Below are positions 13,501 to 22,899 of a stretch of DNA of 64,000 nucleotides, one piece after another; positions within the stretch are counted from its first letter, which is position 1, and each line of letters starts with the position of its first letter. This DNA comes from Echinometra lucunter (taxonomy: Eukaryota > Echinodermata > Echinoidea > Camarodonta > Echinometridae): assembly GCA_029962745.1 (NCBI GenBank), contig CM057166.1, forward strand, positions 1,486,574 to 1,550,573, in the 5' to 3' direction. The notes beneath the pieces are model-generated. The model searched no databases and was not told the origin of the DNA. It saw only the letters and a program-made list of their open reading frames with translations. A program made the translations under genes and the position numbers.

Positions 13501-16500
13501 TATCGTATCATGAGATGGCATCATTTATGCATGTATAAGGTCACCTGACAGTTAAAAGTCACGTTATCAAAGTCACACGAGTTCTGGCCGGAAAACCGGC
13601 CTTTCGGGTATATGCAGGTTCTGCGCGCGCGGGCGGGCGGTTTTCTTGCCTTTCGGATTCAGAGGGTTAATATAACCTGTGCATTAATATTTGTGAAGGA
13701 ATAAATGCAACAACTAAAAGGCAGTGAAATTATGACTACCTGGATAGTTTTAGCCAAAGCAGTATTCAAGCATGGAATTTAGCAATTAAAAAAACATCAA
13801 TCCCAGTGCTTTTAAAATGCTAATTATTTCAAGAAGAGAGGGAAACATGGAATTCGCTTCTCTTCTCCATAACACAGAAAATGGTGAATGCTTCCTTAGC
13901 TATAAAATCTTAAGTGTACATAACGAACCACAGGACGAATCTTCGGACAAATATCACTTACATCGTTTCTGCCGATGACAAACTGGTGATCTTGTGTGGC
14001 ATCACTAATAACTGCACAATGAGGTAAACAGCCATGGTGGTCAAGAATTTCCTAAAGGCAAAAAAAAAAGCAACCAAAACTTAAGATCATAATTAATTCA
14101 AACAGAATAAAGTATCATGGTTGCCTGTGACTTTTTAACAAAATTAACTATGATATGCAAATATAAACAATTTATAATTATGATCTATATGTAATTTTAT
14201 TCCAAAATAATTTTGATTTAAATTTAAATGTAAATATGTAGGTCAGTTTAATCTATTGTAATTAAGGCATGGCTCAACTCAAAACTAACAAGTACCATGA
14301 CACTTGGAGCCATTAAAATTTTGGTCTGGACACCAAAAATTTAAAAATATCAACAGGGCTCAATGCATGCAGGCCCTGATGTTTCAATGCGGACCCCTAC
14401 AGAAAAGGATAGTGTGGAACCCTTCTTCAGAGCACTATACATTGATCTCAAGATTTGTTGACTTAACTTAAGGAGCAACCATTTATGGCCTTTGAAAGTA
14501 CATTGCCATGTTAACTTTGTTATACTCACCACAAAGACATGTTTGATGACAATATTACATATACAACGAATGACTACAAATTTGCCTAATAATCACCATC
14601 ACCATTCCCACAAACTTTAACAAAAATATATCTATCACCCACTGTGCAATACTCACTGTGCGGACATCCTTGGTGCCGATATGACATGCAATGACAGAAT
14701 CTTCTGTGGATATGAATAGAACGTTACTGCGTGGGGTGTGTCTGAACGCCAGACCCGTCACCTGCGAACGACCCTTGTGCACCACCTTGGGTGACTTACT
14801 GTGTCTGTAATATTGAATGGGTAGAAAAAAAAGAGCATAAATAGTAAGTGAGCAGCTCAACTTACTATTAGAGTAGTGGCTGGTAACAGCAAGGTTTCCC
14901 CTCTTAACCCATTTGTGACAGAAGGTCCACATTTTGTGGTTTGGTCTAATAAATTTTGATGCAGAGCCCTAAAAATCATATCAAAACATGAGCAGAAAGA
15001 GCAAAAAAATTCTACACATACTGTGCCCATTTTCGTTGCATCAATATTTGTTGTTTGATGCTGAAATTTTTTTAAAGGAAAATAAGCATTAAAATCCTTA
15101 AATTGGCAATGCTATGAAAATGTTAAAATTACCATTTTTCCCTGCAAACTGGCAACTTTATGACTTCTCATCATAATTTCTGTCAATTTATATTCATTTC
15201 AGATACATGACGTTTTATGAGAAAAATGTAGCAATAAAATAAAAATGTTTGTGTTGCCAATTTGAAGAATAAAAGCTGATCAAATTAGGCTTTAAATAAT
15301 TCCTGTCATGAATGGGTTAAATATGATATATGAAGAAAATCTGTTATTCTCTTATAAGGTAGGTACTTTCAATATTAGAATACACTTCATGAGCCTTAGG
15401 CAAGAAAGAGTTACATTGGATACAGAACATAAAAACATAAGAACATAGAAACACACAGTATGTAACATTAACAACAAGGACAGAAAATTGAATTCCACGA
15501 ATCTTAAAGGCATTGGCTAACTTTGTGAGTAGCTGATTTAAAAATTCTCAAACTAAGATGAAACATGTGTATGAGTACTTGTATTTGTACTCAAAAACCC
15601 TGAAACCAACCACAATTTGGAATGGAAAAGTGTAAGTTAGACGCAAACAACGATTTTATTATCCTTCGTCTCACGAGACAATCACTAAGAGGACCACTTT
15701 GCTTGAATTTGAAAATGCCGTTATGTGCCTCCCGCAGTGTTATACGCCAATACACACAGTACGGTAAGGTGAGTCATACACGCATGCGCACTCCTTATAT
15801 CTATTCTGTGCAACCGACCCTCGTATATTTTTCAAACATTGGTTCACATTTTTGATATTTAAAAATACTTCCTGTGGATATTATACTTTGAAACTTTCAG
15901 ACTGGTATTATTACACTATAACCCTTATGTTTATCCCATTTTCAAGTAACAAAACAAGATTTTTTAAAATCATAACAATGTTAACCAATGTCTTTAATAA
16001 AAATTCACCATGAAAAAACACCATGGATGGTCCGATACCAATATCATTACCCTCATAACTACAAATCCCCAATGATTTCTTCACATCAGAGATCCCCAAT
16101 TTTTATGACCAACATGATTGTCATTATCATTGTGATCAACAGTAATATTATCATTATCATCAGCAGCATTCTCCTCCTCCTCCTCAATACCAACATCTCC
16201 ATCAATATCATCATCCTCTTCATTATCATTATCATCAACAATTGTCATCCTCTTCATAATCATCATTGTAACCATCAACATTATCATCACCATCAACATT
16301 ACCATCATTCATCGTTTTCATCATCATCATATCATCATCAACATTGGTCATCATCATCATCACCATCAACATTACCATGATCAATTGTCGTCACCATCAT
16401 CATCTCCAGCAACATTAGTCATCATCCTGATCACCATCAACGTTATCATTGTCATCAATCATCATCTGTGTTTACCTATCCCTAGTAACATCACCCTTGA

Positions 16501-19344
16501 AGAGTGTCACAGTTCCATCTTGGAATCCTATGGCCATCATGTTAAGGTTCTCGCTGACTGCTATGGCCGTCACGTTGGCTGTTACATTGCTCCCTGGCAA
16601 TGCACGGGTTATCCTGCTGCATGATGGGTTGTTGGACTTATCACGCTACATTATAGATAGAAGAAAATGAAATAAATGGTTTGCAAATCATTTTCTTGCA
16701 TCATTCCATCAGCTACTACCAAATTTCCTTGACCCTTAACTCTTGAGATTAATGAAAATAGACAACAGGTCTAGTTGTAAAACTGATGAAATCAACTTCA
16801 ATTGGAATACAATATGGGTCTCTTGTAAATCTTCATGGAATCATTAGTCTTCATGTATGAAGTGTTTGGAATATTACAGCATATCATAGTAATTACAAAG
16901 TACAACCTGTAAATCATCATACCACTTATCGCTTTGCAAACAAAAAATGATTTAGGTATTCAATTCCTATCAATGCTAAAACATTGCGAGAAGGAATTCA
17001 TCTTAATTCTAAAGGGATATAATTTTATTCTTTTAAATACAAAAAATGACTTCTAATACTGTACCTTATCCAGATTCCAGACTTTGATGACGGGGTTAAT
17101 GCCAGCTTCATCTTGCTATAAATGTAAAAGAAATGCACACAAAAACAAACATTATGGAAAATCTACATAATTACCATAATTTCACAAATGTACAAAACAA
17201 TGTCTGCTGCAATCCACAAAACATGTATTCCCCTGCCTATGTTTCATCAAAAATAAATTAAAACTAACACTGTGGGACCCTGAAATTTAGTATACTGCAG
17301 ATGACACCCAAAAATATCTTTGTATCAATCTATGCAGTTTCTTAAAGTGTAGCAATTACCAAAAGACATTTTGCTCCGTACATCAATGATTCACTGTCAC
17401 TAGACTATACTCAAATATAAGCTTTGAATATTACTTCTATAAAGAGACAGTGCAAGTTCAAATATATTATCAAATAACATGAAAGCAACCAGTGAGGTAG
17501 ACTACATGTAGCCAACACACAGAATGACTTAGGATGTTTGTTGTTTTTATATTATCCTTTATTTTCTTTAAACTCCTTAACTATTAACCCTTCAAATGCC
17601 GCATAAAATTGGGGATCTATTTCATACACATTGCTACTAGCTTTACCCATTTGTGTTTTTTCCAGGTGAGTGGTACACTCTAAACTCTTAAACCTCTTCT
17701 TTAATACACTAGGGAGCACATCTCCTCCTTCCACATTTCCCAACTATGTCTTCTCATCTCTGCTTTTAATCACCCTGCCCTTCTTACCCATTCTTCTCCC
17801 ATCATTCCATCTCATCATTCTCCTTCTTCTTCTCTCTCTCTCCCTCTATCTCTCTCTCTCTCTCCTTTCTTCCTTTCTGATATGCCTCCTTGAATCTCTA
17901 GCACCTCCTCATCCCTTCACTCTCTACTCTTATCTCTGCCCCTCTCCATTCATTCCCATCTCTTTCTCTACCACATCCGTCTCTTCTTACCCCTTCTCCT
18001 CCCATCATTCCATCTCGTCATTCTCCTTCTTCTTCTCTCTCTCTCTCCCTTTATCTCTCTCTCCTTTCTTCCTTTCTGATCTACCTCCTTGGATCTCTAA
18101 CACCTCCTCATCCCTTCACTCTCTACTCTTATCTCTGCCCCTCTCCATTCATTCCCATCTCTTTCTCTACCACATCCATCTCTTCTTACCCCTTCTCCTC
18201 CCATCATTCCATCTCGTCATTCTCCTTCTTCTTCTCTCTCTCTCTCCCTCTATCTCTCTCTCTCCTTTCTTCCTTTCTGATCTACCTCCTTGGATCTCTA
18301 ACACCTCCTCATCCCTTCATTCTCTACTCTTATCTCTGCCCCTCTCCATTCATTCCCATCTCTTTCTCTACCACATCCGTCTCTTCTTACCCCTTCTCCT
18401 CCCATCATTTCATCTCGTCATTCTCCTTCTTCTTCTCTCTCTCTCTCCCTCTATCTCTCTCTCCTTTCTTCCTTTCTGATCTACCTCCTTGGATCTCTAG
18501 CACCTCCTCATCCCTTCACTCTCTACTCTTATCTCGGCCCCTCTCCATTCATTCCCATCTCTTTCTCTACCACATCCGTCTCTCCTTCCCTCTCAAGGCT
18601 TGTTCAGATATGACGCAAAAGCCTCTGTGTTTTTTTGTGTAGAAAGTGCATGGGATATGAGGCGACCAAAGAAAAAAAAACTGCTGAGGCAAGAGGCATA
18701 TTTTTCACTCCTCTCCTTCTGTCCAATTGTCTTGTCATGCTTCCTTTTCTCTTGTTTTATTGCGCTGTTTTATTTACTTTTCATCTTTGTTTGTCACGTG
18801 TGTTTGTTTAAGATAGGTATCTAACAGAGTCTGTCAAAAGGGAACCTTATCTACAAGCATTTGCTTCTAAGGTTTCCTCCACATTTCTGTTACGCAGTAA
18901 TCTCCCTCCATGCATCTATTATATTTTGTTATAATATGGAAAAGACTTGTATCATTGCAGATAATGTGGAAATAAAACCTAAATGAAGATGAAATGAATA
19001 AATGGAGTGGCTTGCTGCACCACATCTGAACACTAAAAAAAACCAAGCCTTATCCTCCTCCTCTCTGACCCTCCACTGTCTCTCTCATTTCTTCTGCTTT
19101 CTCTTACCCCTATAGTGAAGATGATGTTGTGCTGCTTGAGTTGGTGTATGTGAGTCACTCTCAGCTCGTAGGCCTTGAAACCTTCCAGCTCCAGGTTCCT
19201 GTCCAGGAACAACAGGTTGCCTTCTGAATCACCTAGCGTTACCTGACCACGCCCACTTGCACATGCTGTGATGTCAATTTCCTGTGCACAAAGAGATTTA
19301 AGCAATAAATAATAATTATACTACTGGTAGTACTGGTACTACTA

Positions 19345-19389
<45 letters not shown>

Positions 19390-21854
19390 AACACTTCCCG
19401 CACAACAATCACAGTGCACACTTGTCACGTAAACAGAGCTCCCTCACTGGTTTTACTCTTGTGCATACCTGTGTGACATTATATCCCGTAACCCAGCATC
19501 AAATGTATTTTTGCCTTTCATGTGCTGAATATTCAGTTTGAGGTGGAAAGAACTGTGTAACATCTTTGTTTTGATTCTAAGATTGCTGCTGAGCAACTAC
19601 TTTAAAAGCAAAAACATCTGACTAAATGCATGACTGTCTACTAAATTGTTACGAATCCTTAGATTTAGAGAAAAACATGCAACTACAAATAAAAATTTGA
19701 ATTATTAACAAGTACCAATTATCAATCTTTACATCATTTTTTAAAAATCAATCATATAAGATCAACTTGAACAAATCCTTGCATATGACATTAAGACTTT
19801 TGAAATTCATTACTTTATAATAAAATCTTACCTTTAGCTTTGCAAAGATCTCAGTGCTGTCAGGATACTTCACAATCTCCTTGTCAAAGAAGTTGAATCT
19901 TCTCCACTGACAAAAACAAAACAAAAAATCCAAAAATTAAATCCATTCAAAAAGAAATCACACAGATGATTAGAAAAAAGGGAGAAGTCTAATCTACAAA
20001 TGTAGGAGACATTATTTACTTATTACCTAGATTTTAGGTCTTTAAGCAATTCATACAACATTGATTTCACTACATGTCAGAAGATCAATTGAATTTTTAT
20101 AAAGGCATTAATTTGTAGAACCTTTTCAAAGCAATTGGTAAATATAGCTTAATTATCCAAAAGATAATTGTAAGTCAAATTCTTACTATCTTTGGAATAT
20201 AGCAACTCCTTTTTCCTATATTTCTTTTCCCTTTATTTCTGCATTACTGTTTCTTTCCCATTTTCCCCCTCTTCCCTCATTTTACTTACTTCTATTTTCT
20301 TTAATTTTGAATTGCAATACTGAATTAAAGATGCACCAAAGCAGGAAATAGAATTACTTCATGAAATAGAATTCCAAAAGGAAAATATTGAAATAGGTCT
20401 GCAGGCTATCTTAAATTCATAATTATGAAAAAACACGAAGAAAAGAAAAAAAGCTAACAAAGAAGTTAAGCAGACTAGATAGCAGAAAGAAGAGAACAGA
20501 GAGTTAACTTTACAAAAATATTTTCAAATCAGAAAAAATAATAAAGGAAAGAAGAAGGGAAGAAAAAGAAAATGTAACAATAAAAGGATGAACAAGAGAA
20601 GATAGACATTCAAACAAACAAAAACAATTTTTTTTTTAGAGCATGAAGTGAAAAAAGAAATCATTAAAGGAGAATGCAACCCAGGCATCAGTGTACTCTT
20701 AGTGAATAAAGATGACCAAGAAGAGTAAACAGTGAAAGTTTGAGCAAAATCGGACAATCGGTTTAAGAGTTATGAATTTTCAAAGTTTCAGTAAATCCCT
20801 ATTATGGGGATCCTTGAGTTGACAACTTTGTCAGCATCTGTGATGTCATCGTGGACAACTCTCAATTCATTTTGTACATAATTTTTCAAAAAAATTGATT
20901 TATATGAAATTTCAAGTCAGGAATCAACATAATTCTTCCCAAAATGCTTGTAGAATTGATATAGCCATGTCATACTCAAACAATAGATCAAAAGAATTTT
21001 CATTTTTCTTGAAAATAAAGAAAATTTAAAATTTTGTGTACAAAATGAATGGAAAGTTGTCCACAATGACATCACAGATGCTGGCAAAGTTGCCAATTCA
21101 AGGATCCCCATAATAAGGATTTACTTAAACTTTAAAAGTTCATAACTCTTGAACAGACTGTCCGATTTTCCTCAGACTTTACTGTTTACTATTCTTGTTC
21201 TTCTTCATTCACTGGATGCACACCGATGTCCGAGTTGCATTCTCCTTTTAAAAAAAATTGACAGAAAATGAGATTAAAAAGCCTAATAATGAGTCTGCTT
21301 TATTGTAATCAACACAGTTACGCCTCAAGATTATCACATTTTTGTTGTTGTTATCAATTAAATTGAAAAAAAAAATGTGATAATCGTGAGGTACGAGTCG
21401 ATCCCCTTTTACAATTAGATTCTAACTGTAGGCCTACATGTAGATCTACCTAAAAGGTCCTAATTTAAATTTTAATATGAATAAATTCTCGGAATCACTG
21501 TTGCCACAAGTCTAATTCTACATATGGAAATTCCATGACTACCGCAGTGGGTAACATGTCTATATAACTATTACTAGACTTCTATGCTTATGAAGAATAA
21601 ATTTTGCCCCGTGATATTCCTGTCTTTAAATTATTGCCACGTCTAAAAATACAAAGTCAAATCAATGCAGAACACACGATGACAACTAACCTACACAATT
21701 TAATACGAATGGGGCTAAAGTAGGCTAATCTACTAACAATTGAATATAATTTTTCATATTGTTAAGACCTATTTTTATTGGAAATAGTTGAAAATAACTC
21801 TACAATATAATTGAAATATAATATCTAAATCGAAATTACCTGCAGGAAAGCCAT
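346..21854 (-). CDS. VPS11: VPS11, HOPS/CORVET core subunit, 5' half (copy A, 14 exons, runs off left edge)
   Basis: Vacuolar protein sorting 11 is a core subunit of the HOPS and CORVET tethering complexes that act on endosomes and lysosomes. Coding exons, in transcription order on the minus strand: 21840-21854, 19832-19906, 19108-19281, 17065-17115, 16476-16645, 14657-14804, 13962-14051, 12636-12772, 11615-11676, 11179-11258, 4368-4447, 3356-3509, 1151-1297, 346-390. Every junction has a GT donor and AG acceptor, phases agree throughout, and the sum is 1428 nt (476 codons), about half of the ~940-residue family length. The start ATG is at 21854, with a WRRFNFFDKEIVKYP block in exon 2. Other family blocks are YELRVTHIHQLKQHN (exon 3), FQDGTVTLFKGD (exon 5), QDHQFVIGRND (exon 7), GRGPCLAFEG (exon 8), EKDTQTKLEMLFKKNL (exon 11), YGDHLYSKGDHDGA (exon 12) and FLDAQRIHNLTAYLQ (exon 13). 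This covers the N-terminal beta-propeller and the start of the alpha-solenoid. The C-terminal solenoid and RING finger lie beyond the left edge. Intron 10 is enlarged by a DIRS element. Confidence 0.96.
575..870 (+). mobile_element. LINE 3' UTR fragment with conserved hairpin and TGAAAC-type tail
   Basis: It is similar to 48165-48475, which directly follows a LINE C-terminal coding fragment. Both have a stem AGGGAATCT (606-614) / AGATTCCCT (642-650) enclosing an AAGCTTAGCTTTTT loop segment, then AT-rich sequence, and end in degenerate CTGAAAC repeats (about 815-860). It lies in VPS11 intron 13. Confidence 0.65.
1473..1552. repeat. (CAT)n/(ATC)n microsatellite
   Basis: About 27 perfect trinucleotide units in VPS11 intron 12. 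Open frames through it would encode poly-His, poly-Ser or poly-Asp and are not genes. Confidence 0.97.
1560..3350. other. VPS11 intron 12, no recognisable gene
   Basis: AT-rich intronic DNA with an imperfect CAT-type triplet tract at about 3170-3330. The piece 1740-1960 has an open minus frame without recognisable similarity. I see no element ends here. Confidence 0.6.
3510..4367. other. VPS11 intron 11, nothing recognised
   Basis: AT-rich sequence between exons 12 and 11. I found no repeat ends, simple repeats or coding similarity. Confidence 0.6.
5275..5411 (-). pseudogene. LINE reverse-transcriptase C-terminal remnant (copy A)
   Basis: The minus strand reads KWLGHILHHGSVQVMIRFIE followed by CGEKSKRRPHKWFFDAVIRD, the WLGH...R-G-x-P/H-type ending typical of non-LTR retrotransposon RT proteins. 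There is no surrounding ORF. It ends about 50 bp from the DIRS insertion point. Confidence 0.65.
5491..5618 (+). repeat. DIRS left inverted terminal repeat
   Basis: This 128-bp sequence is the reverse complement of 10729-10856 with about four mismatches by eye. The outermost 31 bp (5460-5490) is not part of the ITR and differs from the right end, as is typical for DIRS. A TATAAAAG-like string lies at about 5585 near the inner edge and could serve as a promoter TATA box. Confidence 0.93.
5680..6844 (+). pseudogene. DIRS ORF1 (Gag-like), broken
   Basis: The original start is probably the ATG at 5680 (MASEEDVQPDQPEPHLPEGE). The frame then hits a stop at about 5774, inside a fold-back duplication. 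The main open part, 5788-6537, reads INLGPAKFEKLAERVTKSV, PEIWNTISSRARSIDVQIQK and similar blocks seen in DIRS ORF1 proteins. A second frameshift near 6530 moves the reading into 6530-6844, whose C-terminus is basic and Ser/Arg/Gln-rich (RREFKSQRSSQWTWSRSR), as in nucleic-acid-binding Gag tails. Not functional as it stands. Confidence 0.85.
5757..5824. repeat. Short fold-back duplication inside DIRS ORF1
   Basis: An arm around 5758-5785 and its near-perfect reverse complement at 5795-5823 flank a short loop. A 17-nt string (GATTTGAACCATCGACT) also occurs directly at 5741 and 5784. The combination of a direct and an inverted copy indicates a template-switching event, which created the premature stop in ORF1. 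Confidence 0.75.
6985..7800 (+). pseudogene. DIRS reverse transcriptase, broken
   Basis: The core RT frame 6998-7579 contains GGLRPIINLKNLNKFVIYEH, then motif A (TTIDLKDAYFSIP), CLPFGLSSAPRIFTK and the catalytic YSDD box at 7451-7462 (usually Y-L/I/V-DD in relatives). Upstream, an EITDLLEKQAKRE segment is in another frame and ends in a stop near 7084. After the stop at 7579 the conserved FLGFIVNSMQMT segment continues in a different frame. At least three disruptions are present. Confidence 0.9.
7800..8740 (+). pseudogene. DIRS RNase H and post-RNase H domain
   Basis: This is the first half of the open frame 7809-9695. RNase H acidic positions are visible: STDANKSVWG (Asp), NALELLAIQN (Glu), KSDNSTADSY (Asp) and TDNCTADVLS (Asp). 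It is followed by a block common to DIRS pol proteins (PDVDLFASRFNNQLPKYVSW, DAFSLSWENVFPYMFPPFCL, LAILIAPVWKAHVWFPLILE). The segment is open, but it is separated from RT by frameshifts and fused through to the recombinase frame. Confidence 0.85.
8700..9695 (+). pseudogene. DIRS tyrosine recombinase, catalytically decayed
   Basis: The N-terminal core-binding part (ELSWRPSTNKQYESAWQKWH) is in the frame of 8579-8848. The remainder continues in the frame of 7809-9695 from about 8850, so a frameshift splits the gene. The catalytic Tyr is kept (SEFYLKP, TAT at 9624) and the His of the H-x-x-R box is kept (CAT at 9516). The box Arg is Cys (TGT at 9525) and the first active-site Arg, normally in a Q-R pair, is Gln (CAG at 9174). 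Both changes are what CpG-to-TpG/CpA transitions would give. This is the integrase-equivalent of DIRS elements and is inactive here. Confidence 0.88.
10208..10316. repeat. DIRS internal complementary region (ICR)
   Basis: Positions 10208-10244 are the reverse complement of the left outer end (5460-5497) and 10242-10316 are the reverse complement of the right outer end (about 10851-10927). The two halves overlap on one trinucleotide (AAT at 10242-10244, ATT on the other strand), the same ATT found at both insertion junctions. In the accepted DIRS model the ICR templates completion and joining of the ends into a circle. About six differences from the ends have accumulated over roughly 110 bp. 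Confidence 0.92.
10729..10856 (-). repeat. DIRS right inverted terminal repeat
   Basis: This is the partner of the left repeat at 5491-5618. It is followed by a right-specific outer end (10857-10927) of about 70 bp, longer than the left-specific end. Confidence 0.93.
11760..12031 (+). mobile_element. AAGGCTTG-type MITE (copy in VPS11 intron 8, contig 1)
   Basis: Begins AAGCTTGTTCACATATG and ends near CTGAATAAGCATTT, an imperfect inverted repeat of the start. The interior has poly-A/poly-T patches and a GCCTCCTGGTGGCAAAAAGG segment followed by GACCAATCAAATTCT, as in the other copies. Non-coding. Confidence 0.65.
12180..12413. repeat. 117-bp tandem duplication, contig 1 only
   Basis: Two adjacent copies of a unit beginning near GTATCTCTAAATATGCATG (about 12187 and 12303). 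Contig 2 has one copy (about 30285-30400). It is followed by ATCT/TC simple repeats up to about 12620. Confidence 0.8.
12924..13666. mobile_element. piggyBac-type non-autonomous element (contig 1)
   Basis: Flanked by TTAA on both sides (12920-12923 and 13667-13670), with terminal inverted repeats CCCTTTCAACCCTGAGTC and GGATTCAGAGGG (reverse complement CCCTCTGAATCC). TTAA target duplications and CCC-starting ends are the piggyBac signature. Inside, the minus strand has an acidic open stretch (EAIDKFHYSQSSDFEDETDT) resembling the acidic N-terminus of piggyBac transposases. It is only a fragment. Confidence 0.75.
16100..16470. repeat. Imperfect ATC/ATT-triplet tract (contig 1)
   Basis: Interrupted CAT/ATC-rich sequence in VPS11 intron 5, directly adjoining exon 5 (donor at 16475). 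The counterpart is at 34520-34880. Frames through it are not genes. Confidence 0.85.
17796..18594. repeat. Polypyrimidine minisatellite, ~190-200 bp unit (contig 1)
   Basis: About four head-to-tail units, each beginning near TCTCCTCCCATCATTCCATC and containing TC runs and CACCTCCTCATCCCTTCA. The plus strand is almost purely C/T over about 800 bp, so VPS11 pre-mRNA here is purine-rich. A 269-codon open frame across it is a repeat artefact. Confidence 0.93.
18595..19051 (+). mobile_element. AAGGCTTG-type MITE, divergent (VPS11 intron 3, contig 1)
   Basis: Starts AAGGCTTGTTCAGATATGA directly after the pyrimidine minisatellite and ends CTGAACACTAAAAAA...CCAAGCCTT, so the outer 8 bp (AAGGCTTG/CAAGCCTT) form a perfect inverted repeat. 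Its interior differs from the other copies. Confidence 0.6.
19338..19390. repeat. (CTA)n microsatellite (contig 1)
   Basis: Perfect trinucleotide repeat in VPS11 intron 2. Confidence 0.95.
20668..21247. mobile_element. TTAA-flanked foldback element, contig 1 only
   Basis: Flanked by TTAA (20664-20667 and 21248-21251). Ends AGGAGAATGCAACCC and GAGTTGCATTCTCCTT are inverted, and the two halves are complementary over much of ~580 bp: matching GGGGATCCTTGA...GTTGACAACTTTG and CAAAGTTGCCAATTCAAGGATCCCC arms, and CACAGATGCTGG arms. The empty site is in contig 2 at about 39088 (CATTAAAAAAATTG). Non-coding MITE. Confidence 0.88.
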
Positions 21855-22016
21855 TTCCGCCCAAAAGTGGTCAATCCGGAGGCTGTGATCGAGAAAGTCT
21901 GTCCCTCCCACAAATTTTGACCTTTGACCTCTCCTTGGATATTCGCGTTGCCAGTAACGCTTTACGGGCGGAGAATAACATTTTCTGCTATAATTTGTTG
22001 GAATTCTCTGCAAAGA

Positions 22017-22024
22017 TGACGTCA
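22017..22024. promoter_or_regulatory. CRE/ATF-type palindrome TGACGTCA upstream of VPS11
   Basis: A perfect TGACGTCA about 165 bp upstream of the VPS11 ATG in contig 1. In contig 2 the same position (39796-39803) reads TGACGTCG, a one-base change that weakens the palindrome. Function is inferred from the consensus and position only. Confidence 0.4.
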
Positions 22025-22403
22025 ATTTCAAGTATGGCCAGATTCAAAAGTCCAACCAGGTCTTCGAGAGGTATAAAATTAAGCAAAGTAGTACGTTAGT
22101 GATAAACTGATAATCTTTTTGTGACACTGCCACTGGAGCCTGATAATATAGATCTAACACTTAGTAACAGTTAGCATTCTAGGGCCAATTAATTATGCCC
22201 ACTGCACTCTTGCGAATGAATGACAGTGTGATTGTGAATCAAGTAGGCCTAGATCTAGGCTAAATGAAAGTGGTCATCATGCGTCATGAGGTCGCCTACT
22301 TTTGCGTTACATGGTGATTCTACCTTCAGTTAGCCTGGAGGCTCCTAGAGAGTGAAAAAAAACAAAAACAAAAAACGCTAACACTAGTATTAGTATAGGC
22401 CTA

Positions 22404-22899
22404 CCCAGTTGTTGGATGTCCGGACAGGTTGTATATCCGGACAGTTGATTTTAAACAGCCAATTGAAAAGGGTTCACAAGCAAATCTCTTAAATGTTTTA
22501 GCACAAACTGTTAGAAAATATTATAGCGAACAAATATTGATGATGATTAGCACAAATCAGTGCATCGTTTTTGTTTAATCCAAAGACAAAAAAGAAGGCT
22601 TCATTTTTGTTACGTGTCCGGACACCCAACCCCCCATCCTAACAGTTAGGATGGGGGGTTGGGTGTCGGGACACGTATGACGTAACAAAAATGAAGCCTT
22701 CTTTTTTTGTCTTTGGATTAACTTTGTAAAACTATGCATTGATTTGTGCTAATCATCATCAATATTTGTTCGCTATAATATTGTCTAACTTAACAGTTTG
22801 TGCTAAAACATTTAAGAGATTTGCTTATGAATTTTTTCAATTGGCTGTTTAAAATCGACTGTCCGGATATACAACCTGTCCGGACATCCAACAACTGGG
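22404..22899. mobile_element. 496-bp hairpin (foldback) element with TA target duplication
   Basis: Ends CCCAGTTGTTGGATGTCCGG / CCGGACATCCAACAACTGGG are perfect inverted repeats, and the complementarity continues with few mismatches to the centre near 22645. TA dinucleotides flank both sides (22402-22403, 22900-22901), as for Tc1/mariner-type transposition. It lies between VPS11 and the coiled-coil gene, 0.5-1 kb upstream of the VPS11 ATG. Confidence 0.88.

Noticed and set aside
13230..13548. Two overlapping frames in the piggyBac-like relic
   Set aside because: Neither frame is the one carrying the acidic transposase-like stretch; both are shadows in a non-autonomous element.
17670..18479. 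269-codon plus-strand open frame rich in Leu, Ser and Pro
   Set aside because: It is generated by the C/T minisatellite; it has repeat-unit periodicity, lies in a VPS11 intron on the opposite strand, and has no domain.
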